Below, one piece after another: positions 11,304 through 21,731 of a DNA stretch of 35,156 nucleotides. Positions within the stretch are counted from its first letter, which is position 1; each line of letters opens with the position of its first letter. The translations under genes were made by a program, and so were the position numbers. The stretch is from Rhizopus sp. PT2906 (Eukaryota > Mucoromycota > Mucoromycetes > Mucorales > Rhizopodaceae). The DNA lies in the NCBI GenBank assembly GCA_025529335.1, contig JAMYHX010000457.1:1-35156 (forward strand), in the 5' to 3' direction. Below the pieces are notes generated by a model. That model was not told where the DNA came from. It ran no database searches and saw nothing but the letters and a program-made list of their open reading frames with translations.

Positions 11304-12953
11304 TTATTGGGCTGTAAGATCTTCTATGACTGTCGTGCCTCGTAAAGAGGTAACAATATTGGTAATAAATTCAACCGTAGTTGGTTCTCGATTGACGTGT
11401 TTGTCAAGGTAAACAATGACAAACACAGCATGACGATCAATTCGCATAAGATAATAGGTGCTTCCAATCACATTGTCAAAAAAATAAATAGGACCTGCCT
11501 TTGGGTCATCCAATCTTGCTCTACTTCCTTGAATGATGGAAATGATACCAGGTAAATGCTTAGTAGGTGGACTCTATAATAGATAATATTAGTGGTTTGA
11601 TACTCTCTTGTATGAATCATGCTACTTGCCTTTGGATGACAAAAAATGAATGGAAAGGAATGAATACCTTGAGGTGCTTCATATGTCTTTCCAGGATAGA
11701 TGTAACCTTGAGGATGGAAAGGAGTCTCTGGAGTCACTTGATAAACAAGACTAATACTATGAGCTCCGAACCTTTTTCTAAAAGTGGCTATTCTGCATGA
11801 AAAAAAAAAAAAAAAAGTAAACAAACAAATAATGACCGCCCCTTTGTTTTCCTCTCTTCTTACTGGTCAAAATAGTCAATCGTGATACCTTTCCATAAAG
11901 ATCTTTCTGGATCTTCCTCATGAATGACTGTCTCTTTCTCCAATAAGATTTGATGAAAGAATAAAGTCATCTTTGCTGTCAAATTCTCCAAGACTCTTGT
12001 ATACCAATGTATGGTATTTGGCCACACTTTTCCTTGTTTGGTCAACTTGGTATCATTTTTAAACAAGGAGAATCTCCAAGTGGATAGTTCTTTTGTTTCA
12101 TCCTGCCTTTGAGATGACTTTTTTTTTATGCATTAGACACGAGTTGGTCTATCAACAAGGTTTTACCTCTGGGTAAGTCTGTTCTTTACATAATTGCTTC
12201 CATTCTGATAAACATTGTTTACTTGAATAAAGAGAAATACAAGTGTCTTGAAATGCATAATTGGTTATAGACGTTCTTGCTTTCAACAGCATCAATAGAA
12301 CATTAATTTCCTTTTTAATACCCAACCCCAATATACATAAATCTTTCTCTAGATCAAACATGGTCTTTTCTATTTGTTCTAATTCTGTGAGAATGTTGTC
12401 AAATTCACCCTTTGTAGATTGTGCCAAGATAGCTTGATAACTTGAAAATGTGTTAGTCAAATATTATATAAAGTATATATATATATCATTTTACACGTTG
12501 ATCATTTCTTTTCTAACATTGCATAAATGTATAAGTGCTTCTAATATTCGTTTTATGCCCTCTTTTGAGTCTATTGAAAGTGTATTATTTGATTCCAAAT
12601 AGGATATTTCTTTGGATAGTTCAAGCGCTAGATTATGATAAATGATTTCAAGTGACTATGATGGTGAGATGTCACTTTTCTCATCTTTGTTTTCATTTCC
12701 TTACAGTATCCTTTCTCATCACAAACCACCTTGAACGTAAAAACTGAAGTGAACTAAACGTACTTTCACAGTGACATAGACGAGTAAAGATGGTTCCAAT
12801 TGGTTGATATATCTACTAAAAGTCAATACAAACAAGAAAAAGACAAAAAAAGTCAACACTTGCTTTCATGAGCTTATAAACTAGTTTATTAGCTGCAGTA
12901 TAATCAAATGAGCCAAGTGCCTGTAAAATATATTGACAATAGTCTAATTCCAT
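11304..12953 (-). CDS. KICS2 (C12orf66, former DUF2003) homologue, KICSTOR complex subunit
   Basis: In vertebrates KICS2 works with KPTN, ITFG2 and SZT2 to hold GATOR1 at the lysosome and restrain mTORC1 when nutrients are low. Seven minus-strand exons: 12953-12858, 12812-12705, 12655-12495, 12440-12167, 12117-11864, 11792-11630 and 11573-11304. They join in frame to 441 aa; the human protein is about 445. By memory comparison the order is colinear: FVMRKDT plus LEIIYHNLALEL (human FFSRKDSIRTIYTSL), RKEMINVYQAILAQSTK, CLSEWKQL, TAKMTLFFHQILL, IDYFDQIATFRKRF, AHSISLVYQV, TYEAPQGIHSFP (human SYREAPKGVDQYP), then YFFDNVIGSTYYLMR (human VHFYDDKVQSTYFLTR). Intron 6 (11629-11574) uses a GC donor, GCAAGT. 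Intron 1 has a weak donor (GTTGAC) and is the least certain join. Divergent from the CSL gene. Other KICSTOR subunits are not in this window. Confidence 0.88.
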
Positions 12954-13314
12954 ATTAAAGAAAAAAAAAAAAGGAAGAGGTTAAACTACGCCACAATACA
13001 ACAACAACAGCAAAAAAAGTTTCAATGAAACAAGACTAAACTTTAAATGGTCCAATAGGAGCTTGTTTATGCATTTAAAAAGTAGATCTACAACCCAGTC
13101 AATTACCAAGTAGTTGGAATGTCGTCATTTAAAAAATAAAGTAAAGGCAGCTTAAAGTGATCATGTGTGTTTGATCACAAGGACACAAGACAAAATACAC
13201 TTGATGATTCGTTTGATGGATGTGGGGTTCAAAGAAAAGGTGACACTGATTTATTATAAATAGTCCTTCTTTTCTCTCGCCTTTTTTTCTCCTTTTCCCT
13301 TTTTTATATTCATT
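12954..13314. promoter_or_regulatory. Bidirectional promoter between KICS2 homologue and CSL
   Basis: 361 bp separate the two divergent ATGs. A TATAAATA at 13255-13262 lies 53 bp before the CSL ATG. A perfect 7-bp inverted repeat, GTGATCA (13157-13163) and TGATCAC (13172-13178) with an 8-nt spacer, sits near the middle and looks like a dimeric factor site. No CSL site of the GTGGGAA type is visible here. Confidence 0.5.
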
Positions 13315-15381
13315 ATGAATTATCCTGAATTACTCAATAATTTCTTTTATGACCCTTCTTCAACTGCCTCAAGTTTGAATCATGTTACGACACCCGACCT
13401 CTTTTCACCAAGCTTCCTAGATGCATTAAAACAAGAACAAGATTATTTGATGACTATTCATCCTTCTATCATCACTCATCATTCACCTTCAAATACTTCA
13501 ATCTCTTCTCCAATTAGTAACTATAGCAACCATAATGTTCATACCACGCCTGAAGATGACCTTATTATACGTCTAAGACCTTTCATTCGTCATTATTTAC
13601 ACTCAAATCAAGGAGAAAGAAAAATAACCATCTTGACAAGTAAAGTGGCTCAAAAGAGCTACGGAACAGAGAAAAGGTATTTATTATTTTTTTTAACCAT
13701 CTTCCTAAGCTAACCACACATACACATGTACAGATTTTTATGTCCTCCTCCTTCAACTATTCTGTCTGGCATTGATTCTTGGTTTCCATTAAATCAATAT
13801 ACTCCAGAGATCACCGTTCAGATCACAGGTGAACAGCCCGTTCATCAAACAACGATTGATTGGTACCAAGACAACTCTTTACTTGATCCATCTTCTGCAA
13901 TTTCCGCTGCAAGACATGGTCATGCTCTAAAAGGAAGCTGTGTATCCAAACAGTTGCACATAAACGATGCTGATGAAAAAAGAAAACATGTACAAGCCCA
14001 CGTCAAGATCAACCTGGGACATGGAGTGTCTTTAGGTACATTTGATTCAAAGAACATCAAAGTGATCAGTAAACCATCCAAGAAACGACAGAGCCTAAAA
14101 AATATGGACCTCTGCATTCATCATGGATCTACTGTGGCGCTTTTCAATCGTGTTCGATCTCAAACGGTCTCAACGAAATATTTGGGCGTATCCTCTCTAC
14201 CAGACTCTGGTACCTGTTTCGTCACTCGAACATCCTCTTGGGACCCCTTTTTGATCTGGATTGTTGACCTTCATCGTTCATCCGATGCACCAGTACCTAA
14301 GCATCATCCTGATAATCCGCATTATCCTGCACCTCCTGCTATCGCCATTCAAACTTCAGCTGGCCAATCACCAATTGCTCTTCATTATAACCAGCCTATC
14401 GTCTTGCAATGTGTCACAACCGGTCTCGTTAGTCCCGTCATGATTATTCGTCGTGTTGACAAGGCTAGCATGGTAATGGGCGGAAATCGTGTAGACGATC
14501 TGTCTTGTCCCACTGGTGGTGAATATGGTGATGAAGCATTAGGTGACCCTGTCTCTCAATTACATAAAGTCGCATTTCAAATTGTGCAGGATCTTTCTGC
14601 TGCGCAGTATCGTCGAACCAGGTATCCACCCTCAGCTTACATTCCTCCAATGACAGAGTGGTCCTTACCTGAGACAAGCCCAAACACCACTTACCTTGCT
14701 TGCTTGAACGAAGTGGTTGGTATGCATAAAGCAGTCAGCGGACGGTCGATTGTCAGCCCACTCGACCCAACTCGCCATGCATATGAAACAAAGCCGGGTC
14801 GCAAACGCCGCTTGTCCTATCAGCATACGCCATTCCCTACCAAGCCGAGTCTGAATCGCCGTCGAGTGAATTCATTGAACGACGGTCTGCTGCTCTCAAG
14901 GCATGGCGCTGGCCGCCGCTTGAGCGATGACGGTACAGACAACTATTACCCATTGAATGGGGATTGCTGGACTGAAGACGTATCGGATGCTTCTGTTTGG
15001 ACCATTGTTGGTACAGACTCTGTTACTTACTCTTTTTGGACACCTCCAGAACATCTCCTTTTGAATTCGCCCTTTTCTTCAGACACTGCCTCTCCGATCA
15101 CTCCTTTCCCTATGGTTCATTCAACTCAGTATGATCAAGGCATTCTGACTCTTACTGGAGACAAGTTTTCTGAGGAAATCACTGTTTGGCTTGGTGATGT
15201 CGCTATCAATACTGAATTGAAATCAAAGCAGGTCTTATCTTGTACGGTGCCTGATACAAATGAATTGAAAGAAAGTACAGCTGTTCAATTGGATACCAGT
15301 ATAGGTAAATACATGATACCTATTCTCTTGGTACGCAAGGATGGCATTGTCTATAATCCTCAACTCTTTTTTACTTTTTAA
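13315..15381 (+). CDS. CSL (CBF1/Su(H)/Lag-1, RBP-J) family transcription factor
   Basis: Sequence-specific DNA-binding protein; in animals it is the Notch effector, and fungal members (Cbf11/Cbf12 of fission yeast) act without Notch in cell-cycle, adhesion and lipid-gene control. Two exons, 13315-13676 and 13734-15381, with a 57-nt intron, give 669 aa. The intron falls inside the signature: KVAQKSYGTEKR joins FLCPPPSTILSG. The Rel-like N-terminal domain is about 90-300, with ISKPSKKRQSLKN and the DNA-contact motif FNRVRSQTVSTKYL. The beta-trefoil domain follows, with IIRRVDKAS, DPVSQLHKVAF and ASVWTIVGTDSVTYSF. It holds a long insert of roughly 100 residues, partly basic (GRKRRLS, NRRRVNS). 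The C-terminal TIG-like domain ends the protein (LTLTGDKFSEEITVWLGDV, LVRKDGIVYNPQL). The first 85 residues are Ser/Thr/Asn-rich and probably disordered. Confidence 0.95.
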
Positions 15382-15821
15382 TCTCTATGCTCCTTCTTCT
15401 TCTTCTTCTTCTTTATGCATATATGCTGCTTTATGTTTTTTTTTTTTTCTTTTTAATTGTATATAATATAATATATTTGTACTTTTTTTGTAACTATGAC
15501 AAAAAAATCGTCAATGATTTGCTGTGATTCAGTGAATTGTCCTATCTCCCATGACATCAAAATAACAAAGTAATATAAGAATAGATTACTTCATGGTATT
15601 GAAATAAAGGGCAGGAAAAGAGAAAAAGAAGTGAGAAAAGGTTCTCTCTTTTGTATCTCTCTCTTTCTCTTATCGACAGATACACCGACATACACACACA
15701 GATAAGTTAGTGAGGGCTTCAATTGTGACGAGATATAAAGAGAGCAAAAAAAAAAAAGCCTTTAGTTTCCCTTTCTCTTTTTCCCTTTTTTTTTTTTTCA
15801 TACAAACATAACAATAACAAC
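15382..15821. other. CSL 3' region and promoter of the PHD-finger gene
   Basis: T-rich and CTT-repeat sequence directly follows the CSL stop. A pyrimidine-rich tract and a TATAAAG box (15734-15740) lie about 82 bp before the ATG at 15822. No other gene is seen. Confidence 0.5.
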
Positions 15822-16893
15822 ATGAAAGTAACTCATTCACAAAATAATAACAAGTAAAACAAGAGTTTTCTTTCAATAAAACTCAAAAGAGATTAACTTG
15901 TAGTTCAGTAGTCTACTTTCCTCACTTGATAATATCATAAGCTCATCACAGTCTTACTCATCATCAGAACGCATAGGGTCTAAACGTAGCTACAAGAGCA
16001 TTCAACCGTCACCATCACTAGACTATGCCAACAAACGAGCACAAAAAGAAAACTATCGACACACATTTCATGAAAACAACACAAAGACACCAAGTTCCAT
16101 GAAAAAACTTGTTTCACAGACGTTTACTACAGACGAGCAGCATGAGCGAGTAGAGTCTACAAAGTCAAGGCCAACCATGGGTGGTAAAACGATCGGTTCG
16201 ATTGTGAAGACAACAGACGACGAGCCACCATTGTCTTCTCAGGAATTAAAATTGCTAAGCCGCCGTATCAATCCTCTTGAGCCACTACCCTCACCTCACG
16301 CTTCACCTCGAAAGCCTCCACTACCAAATATCAAAAGGCAACACGCTCGTACACGTCAGTATAGCTGTGAGCCGTGTAACAAACACTACAAGACTCGTAA
16401 TGGCCTTGTCTATCACTTGGAACGGTGCAAACACCGCAAGTTGGAAGTCAAGGTGATCATTCAGTGCGTTTGCTCACATAATGTCACAGAAGGTACCATG
16501 ATCGAATGCACACAGTGTCATACCTGGCTTCATATCAAATGCGTACAACCAACAGAAGAAACAACCTTTGTTTGTCCTCGATGTCTGCCAACCGAAGATA
16601 ATAAGGCAGAAGAGGATGACTCGTTTGATTTCTCCAACCTGTTTTCAGAAGACTCATTTAATGCCTTCATGGACGAACAAACTGCAGGTCTGTGGGGATC
16701 AGACTTTTATTCGACAGATTGGTATAATTCAACAACGGATATTCCTTCTTTATTATTATCTGATAACGGTCTTATGGATGGTTATCCCACTTCTGAGCTA
16801 TTATCGTCATCCAATGTGCCTTCATCTCCACTGGAAACAGACTGGCTTAATTTCACTAATCTTGACAATGATGCAACAAATCAAGAAGCATGA
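15822..16893 (+). CDS. C2H2-like zinc finger plus PHD finger protein
   Basis: Two exons, 15822-15853 and 15909-16893, separated by a 55-nt intron, give 338 aa. The start was chosen because the main frame is open back to an acceptor at 15907-15908, and only the short exon at 15822 supplies an ATG in the right phase. An internal ATG at 16099 would drop 68 Ser-rich residues. A C2H2/C2HC-like finger has CEPC, then H-x4-C in NGLVYHLERCKH. It runs almost straight into a PHD finger: CVC, IECTQC, WLHIKC and FVCPRC give the full set of zinc ligands. The C-terminal 120 residues are acidic and rich in Ser, Asp and Asn, as in activation regions. PHD fingers usually read histone H3 tails; a chromatin role is likely but the exact orthologue is not recognised. 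SWR1 follows on the same strand after 102 bp. Confidence 0.85.
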
Positions 16894-16995
16894 GAATCTT
16901 GTGTTTAATAAAAAAAAAAAAAAAAAATATACATGTATAATTCTGCTCTTTTTATTACTTTTTTTTTTTTCTTGATATAAAAAAAAAAAAAGACA

Positions 16996-19900
16996 ATGTC
17001 AAATAAAGGTACTTTATTACATGACACTTTTTTCCTTCCTGACCCTTTACATGTGTATATATTTAGATGCCTTGGCTGAAGAAAGGAAAAGGAGAGTATC
17101 CAAACGTGCACAGAAACTAGAAGAAAAGTTAAAGAATAGATCAGTCACTTCATTGTTTGACACAGACGGTGATTTGAGTAAACACAACATCATCGAAGGC
17201 AGTCGACGGACACGAAAGAGAACAACGTCTACAGAAGAAATGCCAAATAAACGCAAAAGACCAGATTCGCGTGTGTTGATCAAGAATGCTCGAGATAAAC
17301 TGACGCCGAAACCAGCAACAGAACTGGATAAAACGAGAAACGAAGCTATTTTGCAAAGACAAAATGAGCTAGAAAAGATACTAGATCAACACGAGAGTAA
17401 AGTCAAGGAATTATATCACCTTGAAATGTACCAAAACATGCTTGATTTTGATCCTAAAAAGAATCTTGTCAATGATCTTATTTATCAAAAGGTAAGCAAC
17501 TTGTCTTTTTTTGGACTATGCTTAATACTGTATATCATAGTTCATACAAGACTTTAATTTATGGGATATTGCTTACAACACATCACAGCACAAGAATACA
17601 GTCCAGTTACTCGAAAGTGTCTTTAACAGTACAAAGCAGGCAACATCAGCAGCAGCAAGCTCCAATTATCAGACTATTCGTTCGGGTACGGGTACACGAC
17701 GACTGGTAAAGCAATACAAAAAGTTGAACGACTATCTTTCCACTTTTGTTACTGCTACGGATGATGAAGAGATGACACCTGAAGCTCGTGAGGCGCTTAT
17801 TGAAAAGGAGCGTAGTATCCGTCAGCGCTTGAATCAGTTATACCAGGCTGGTGGATTCACCACACAACTACAAGCGATTGCTCACCGGCGACCGCATCAG
17901 TTCCCACGACAGCACGATCTCTTTCACGATACGTTACTAGCACATGTACAGTCTTCAGCCAAATTATTTGCAGCCAATAGTAAATACAGGAGAAACATGG
18001 CACGAAAGTGCGCAAGAGCCGTTGAGCGGTATTGGGAAAATATTTGGGCGCAAGATGAACGTGCAAAGAAAGAGGAAACGAAACGGTTGATACGGTTGGC
18101 TAAAGTGGTGGCACAAGAAGTGAAAAAGAAGTGGAAGATTGTCGAAAAGGTCTGTGAAGCAAGGCAAAAAGAGTTATCCAAGGAGGCTCAAGCAAAAGAA
18201 GGCAGACGACATCTTGAGCTCATCTTGGAACATTCACATCATGTATTGGGCATGCGAAGAGAAGAGCTCGATAAACAACAGGAAGGATTGGATGAAGAAT
18301 ATGTTTATACAGATGAAGAGAACCTGAGTGATCACGTTATTGAGCAGAACGACGAAGAGTCAGACGAAGATGAGCTACACGAACTTGAGAACGATCAAAG
18401 TATGTCTGTGGAAGAGTTAGTAAAGAAATATCAGGAGCATTCAGACGGAGAGTTTACACAGACACAAGCAGAGGATGATGTGCCCATAGAAGAAGATGGT
18501 ATGAGTGATGATGACGATGAGGAAATCAATGATCTGAATGAAGACGCTCAGCTTTCCGTTGAAGAGTTGATGAAAAAGTATAATTATGCAGAACCAACAG
18601 ACGATCATGCAGAATTCACGCCTGGATCTGATCAAGAAGAGGACATACCTTTAGAAAATGACGGAGAAAGCGAGGATGATGACGCTGAGATAAACGCACT
18701 GAACGAGGATGCTGATTTACCTATAGACCAACTATTGCAAAAATACAACTATTCAGCACAAGATAACGTAACACAACTGAATGACGAAAAAGAGATACCC
18801 CTAAGCGCTTTGATGGACACAGAATTTACTGGAGGACAGCCAAGGGAGACAAAAGATACCACACTATCGCCCGCTTCTCCTTCACCATCTGATACATCTT
18901 CCACACGCACTCGTCGTTCTTCAAGGAAAATACAGCCTACCGGCAATACACTTTTGACAACCAAAGTACGTACCAAGATACCTTTTCTATTGCGCGGTAC
19001 ACTACGTGAATACCAACATGTGGGCCTTGATTGGCTCGCCAGTCTATACAACAATGGCTTGAATGGCATTCTTGCTGATGAAATGGGTTTAGGAAAAACA
19101 ATTCAAACGATTGCTTTACTCGCTTACTTGGCGTGCGAGAAACGCGTATGGGGTCCTCACTTGATCGTTGTGCCTACAAGTGTTATTCTGAATTGGGAAA
19201 TGGAATTCAAAAAATGGCTACCAGGATTCAAGGTTCTCACTTACTATGGATCGCCCAAAGAGCGCAAAGAAAAGCGGTCTGGATGGTACAAACCCAACGC
19301 GTTTCATGTTTGCATCACTTCTTACCAACTTGTCCTTCAGGACCAAAACGTGTTTCGACGAAGAGCATGGCAGTATCTCGTCCTGGACGAAGCACACAAC
19401 ATTAAAAACTTTAGATCTCAACGATGGCAAGTTCTTTTAAACTTTAACGCCAATCGACGTCTGTTGTTGACAGGCACGCCTCTTCAAAACAATCTGATGG
19501 AGCTTTGGTCACTGCTCTACTTTCTGATGCCGAATGGCGTCTCACAAGACATGCCGATCGGATTTGCCAATTTAAAGGAGTTTCAAGAATGGTTCTCACA
19601 CCCTGTTGACCGCATGATTGAAGGCCAACAAGGCATGGACGAGGAGTCACGAGCGGCTATACAAAAGCTTCATACAGTATTAAGACCTTACCTGTTGAGA
19701 AGAGTGAAAGCCGATGTTGAAAAGCAGATGCCTGAAAAGCACGAGCATGTGGTGTACTGCAAACTATCCAAACGACAGCGCTTTCTTTATGACGATTTCA
19801 TGAGTCGAGCCAAGACAAAAGAAACCTTGGCCAGTGGCAATTTCTTAAACATTATCAACTGCCTTATGCAACTGCGTAAAGTGTGCAATCATCCAGATCT

Positions 19901-21616
19901 ATTTGAAGAACGCCCGATCCTGACGAGCTTTGCGATGGACGATGAGGTGCAGACGGAGGGTTCCTATTTGGAATCGTTGATCCGTCGTAGATTTAATGTG
20001 GTTCAGCCGATGGAAAGAGTGAACTTTGATTTTTTGAACCTGATCCTGCAGCACCCCCATATGAACAAAATGAGCCAAATAGTGGCAAATGAAATCATCA
20101 GATTAGCCGCTACTGAAGCCATCAGCAAAGTGATTGCCAATCGGCAACGTCACATTGCCGCCGCGGAGGCTCGGGGAATTGTGTCCAAAGATTACCACGA
20201 CCTGAAAAAGTATGCAAAATATCGAGAGATGCAAATGCAGATTCAATGTATGAAGCGGTGGGAGTCAATTCAATACGTCAATAGTATGCGATGCGCACGA
20301 AGGCCCTTCTTTGGCTCTGATTTAGTAACGCTCTTGAGAAGTATGACGAGCAACTATCGTGATCGACTGTTTTCGTCAAGTGCTCGGATATACATGAGCC
20401 AATGTGATGCAATTCGTGAAATGGTACAGGGGTACAAGGGGCGCATATATAGCAATTTAGATATCCTGGAGCAGTATGGATGTGTTACACCCAAGGCTGT
20501 TGTCTGGCCCAAGGAACGTATTCTACCCTACGAAGGGCAATTACAGCTACAACAAGTCAACAGTATAGACAATGATATCTTTCATCCTATCCGGTCAAGG
20601 CTTTCGATAGCATTCCCGGACAAATGGCTAATTCAATACGACTGTGGCAAACTACAAAAGCTTGACAAGTTACTGAGGGAGCTAGCAGCTGGTGGTCATA
20701 GAGCGCTGATTTTTACGCAAATGACTCGAGTGCTTGATATCCTTGAAACGTTTTTGAACATTCATGGTTACCGATACCTACGTCTCGATGGTGCCACCAA
20801 GGTTGAGCAACGGCAAATCCTGACTGAGCACTTTAACAGTGACAAGCGTATTTTATGTTTTATTTTATCTACGCGAAGTGGAGGCTTAGGCATCAACCTG
20901 ACAGGCGCCGATACAGTCATTTTCTATGATCTAGACTGGAACCCCTCAATGGTAAGTACCCTCGTGGGCTCTTTGGTTTCATGTTGCATCAACTTCTTTT
21001 TTTAAATAGGATAAACAATGCCAAGACAGAGCACATCGTATTGGACAAACGAGGGATGTACACATTTATCGATTTGTAACAGAATACACCATTGAAGAAA
21101 ATATATTCAAAAAGGCGAACCAAAAAAGGTTAGCAAAGCAATAGATGATCAATAGGAAGCTAACAGTTCATGTGTAGAATGCTAGATAATGTGGTTATTC
21201 AAGAAGGCGACTTTACAGCTGACTTCTTTAATAAAACAGACTGGTGGCGAGAACTTCCAGAAGTAGTTGGAGCAAGTGAAAGATCCGTTTATACCCCCGT
21301 AGATTATGAGCAAGCCTTGCTTGAGGCCGAAGGCGATGAAACGGATGCACAGGCTGCAATGGTTGCACGTAAAGAGATGAATATGGATGACAATGACTTT
21401 AATGATACACCTTCGGCTGTCACACGCCAGTCGAGCGAAGCACCTTCTCAAGCGCCCTCTCAAACTGTTTCACAAGCTAGCCAAACAGAAGAAGACCCAA
21501 CGATGGACGAAGATGTAGAATTGAATGTGGGGCATGTGGATCAGTACATGCTCCGATTTTGGGAACGAGAAATGCTTGGTATTGACCTTGGATTTGGTGG
21601 TTTTGCAAATGAATAA
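16996..21616 (+). CDS. SWR1: SWR1, Snf2-family ATPase of the H2A.Z-exchange complex
   Basis: Catalytic subunit of the SWR1 remodeller, which replaces H2A with H2A.Z in nucleosomes. Exons are 16996-17008, 17067-17491, 17541-20951, 21010-21128 and 21178-21616 (introns 58, 49, 58 and 49 nt), giving 1468 aa against about 1514 in yeast. The HSA domain is about 296-390 (actin and Arp binding). An acidic region (about 403-563) repeats an EELxKKY-type motif three times. ATPase lobe 1 starts at LREYQHVGLDWL (about 634), with DEMGLGKT (659-666), DEAH (762-765), HNIKNFRSQRWQ and LTGTPLQNN. A long insert of about 250 residues splits the two lobes, the hallmark of the INO80/SWR1 subfamily that binds Rvb1/2. 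Lobe 2 has STRSGGLGINLTG (about 1256) and DRAHRIGQTRD (from about 1289). The C-terminus is acidic. The 13-nt first exon (M-S-N-K) is an inference from phase and splice sites; the rest is firm. Confidence 0.96.
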
Positions 21617-21715
21617 AAAAAAATGAGCGACTAGGTCCGCGCACCTTCAATTTTTAACTTTAAAAGGAAATTGTTTGTGATATATCACGTTGGGAGATGG
21701 ACCTATGAAGATGCA

Positions 21716-21731
21716 CATATATATATATATA
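21716..21731. repeat. AT dinucleotide microsatellite
   Basis: An alternating AT run just downstream of SWR1, followed by further AT-rich sequence. Confidence 0.7.

Noticed and set aside
2810..16893. A secondary-metabolite cluster around the P450
   Set aside because: The neighbours are a ribosome-biogenesis gene, a peroxiredoxin-like gene and regulators; no synthase, transporter or tailoring enzyme is present.
17857..19650. Many minus- and plus-strand frames inside SWR1
   Set aside because: All lie within the conserved SWR1 coding sequence in other frames.
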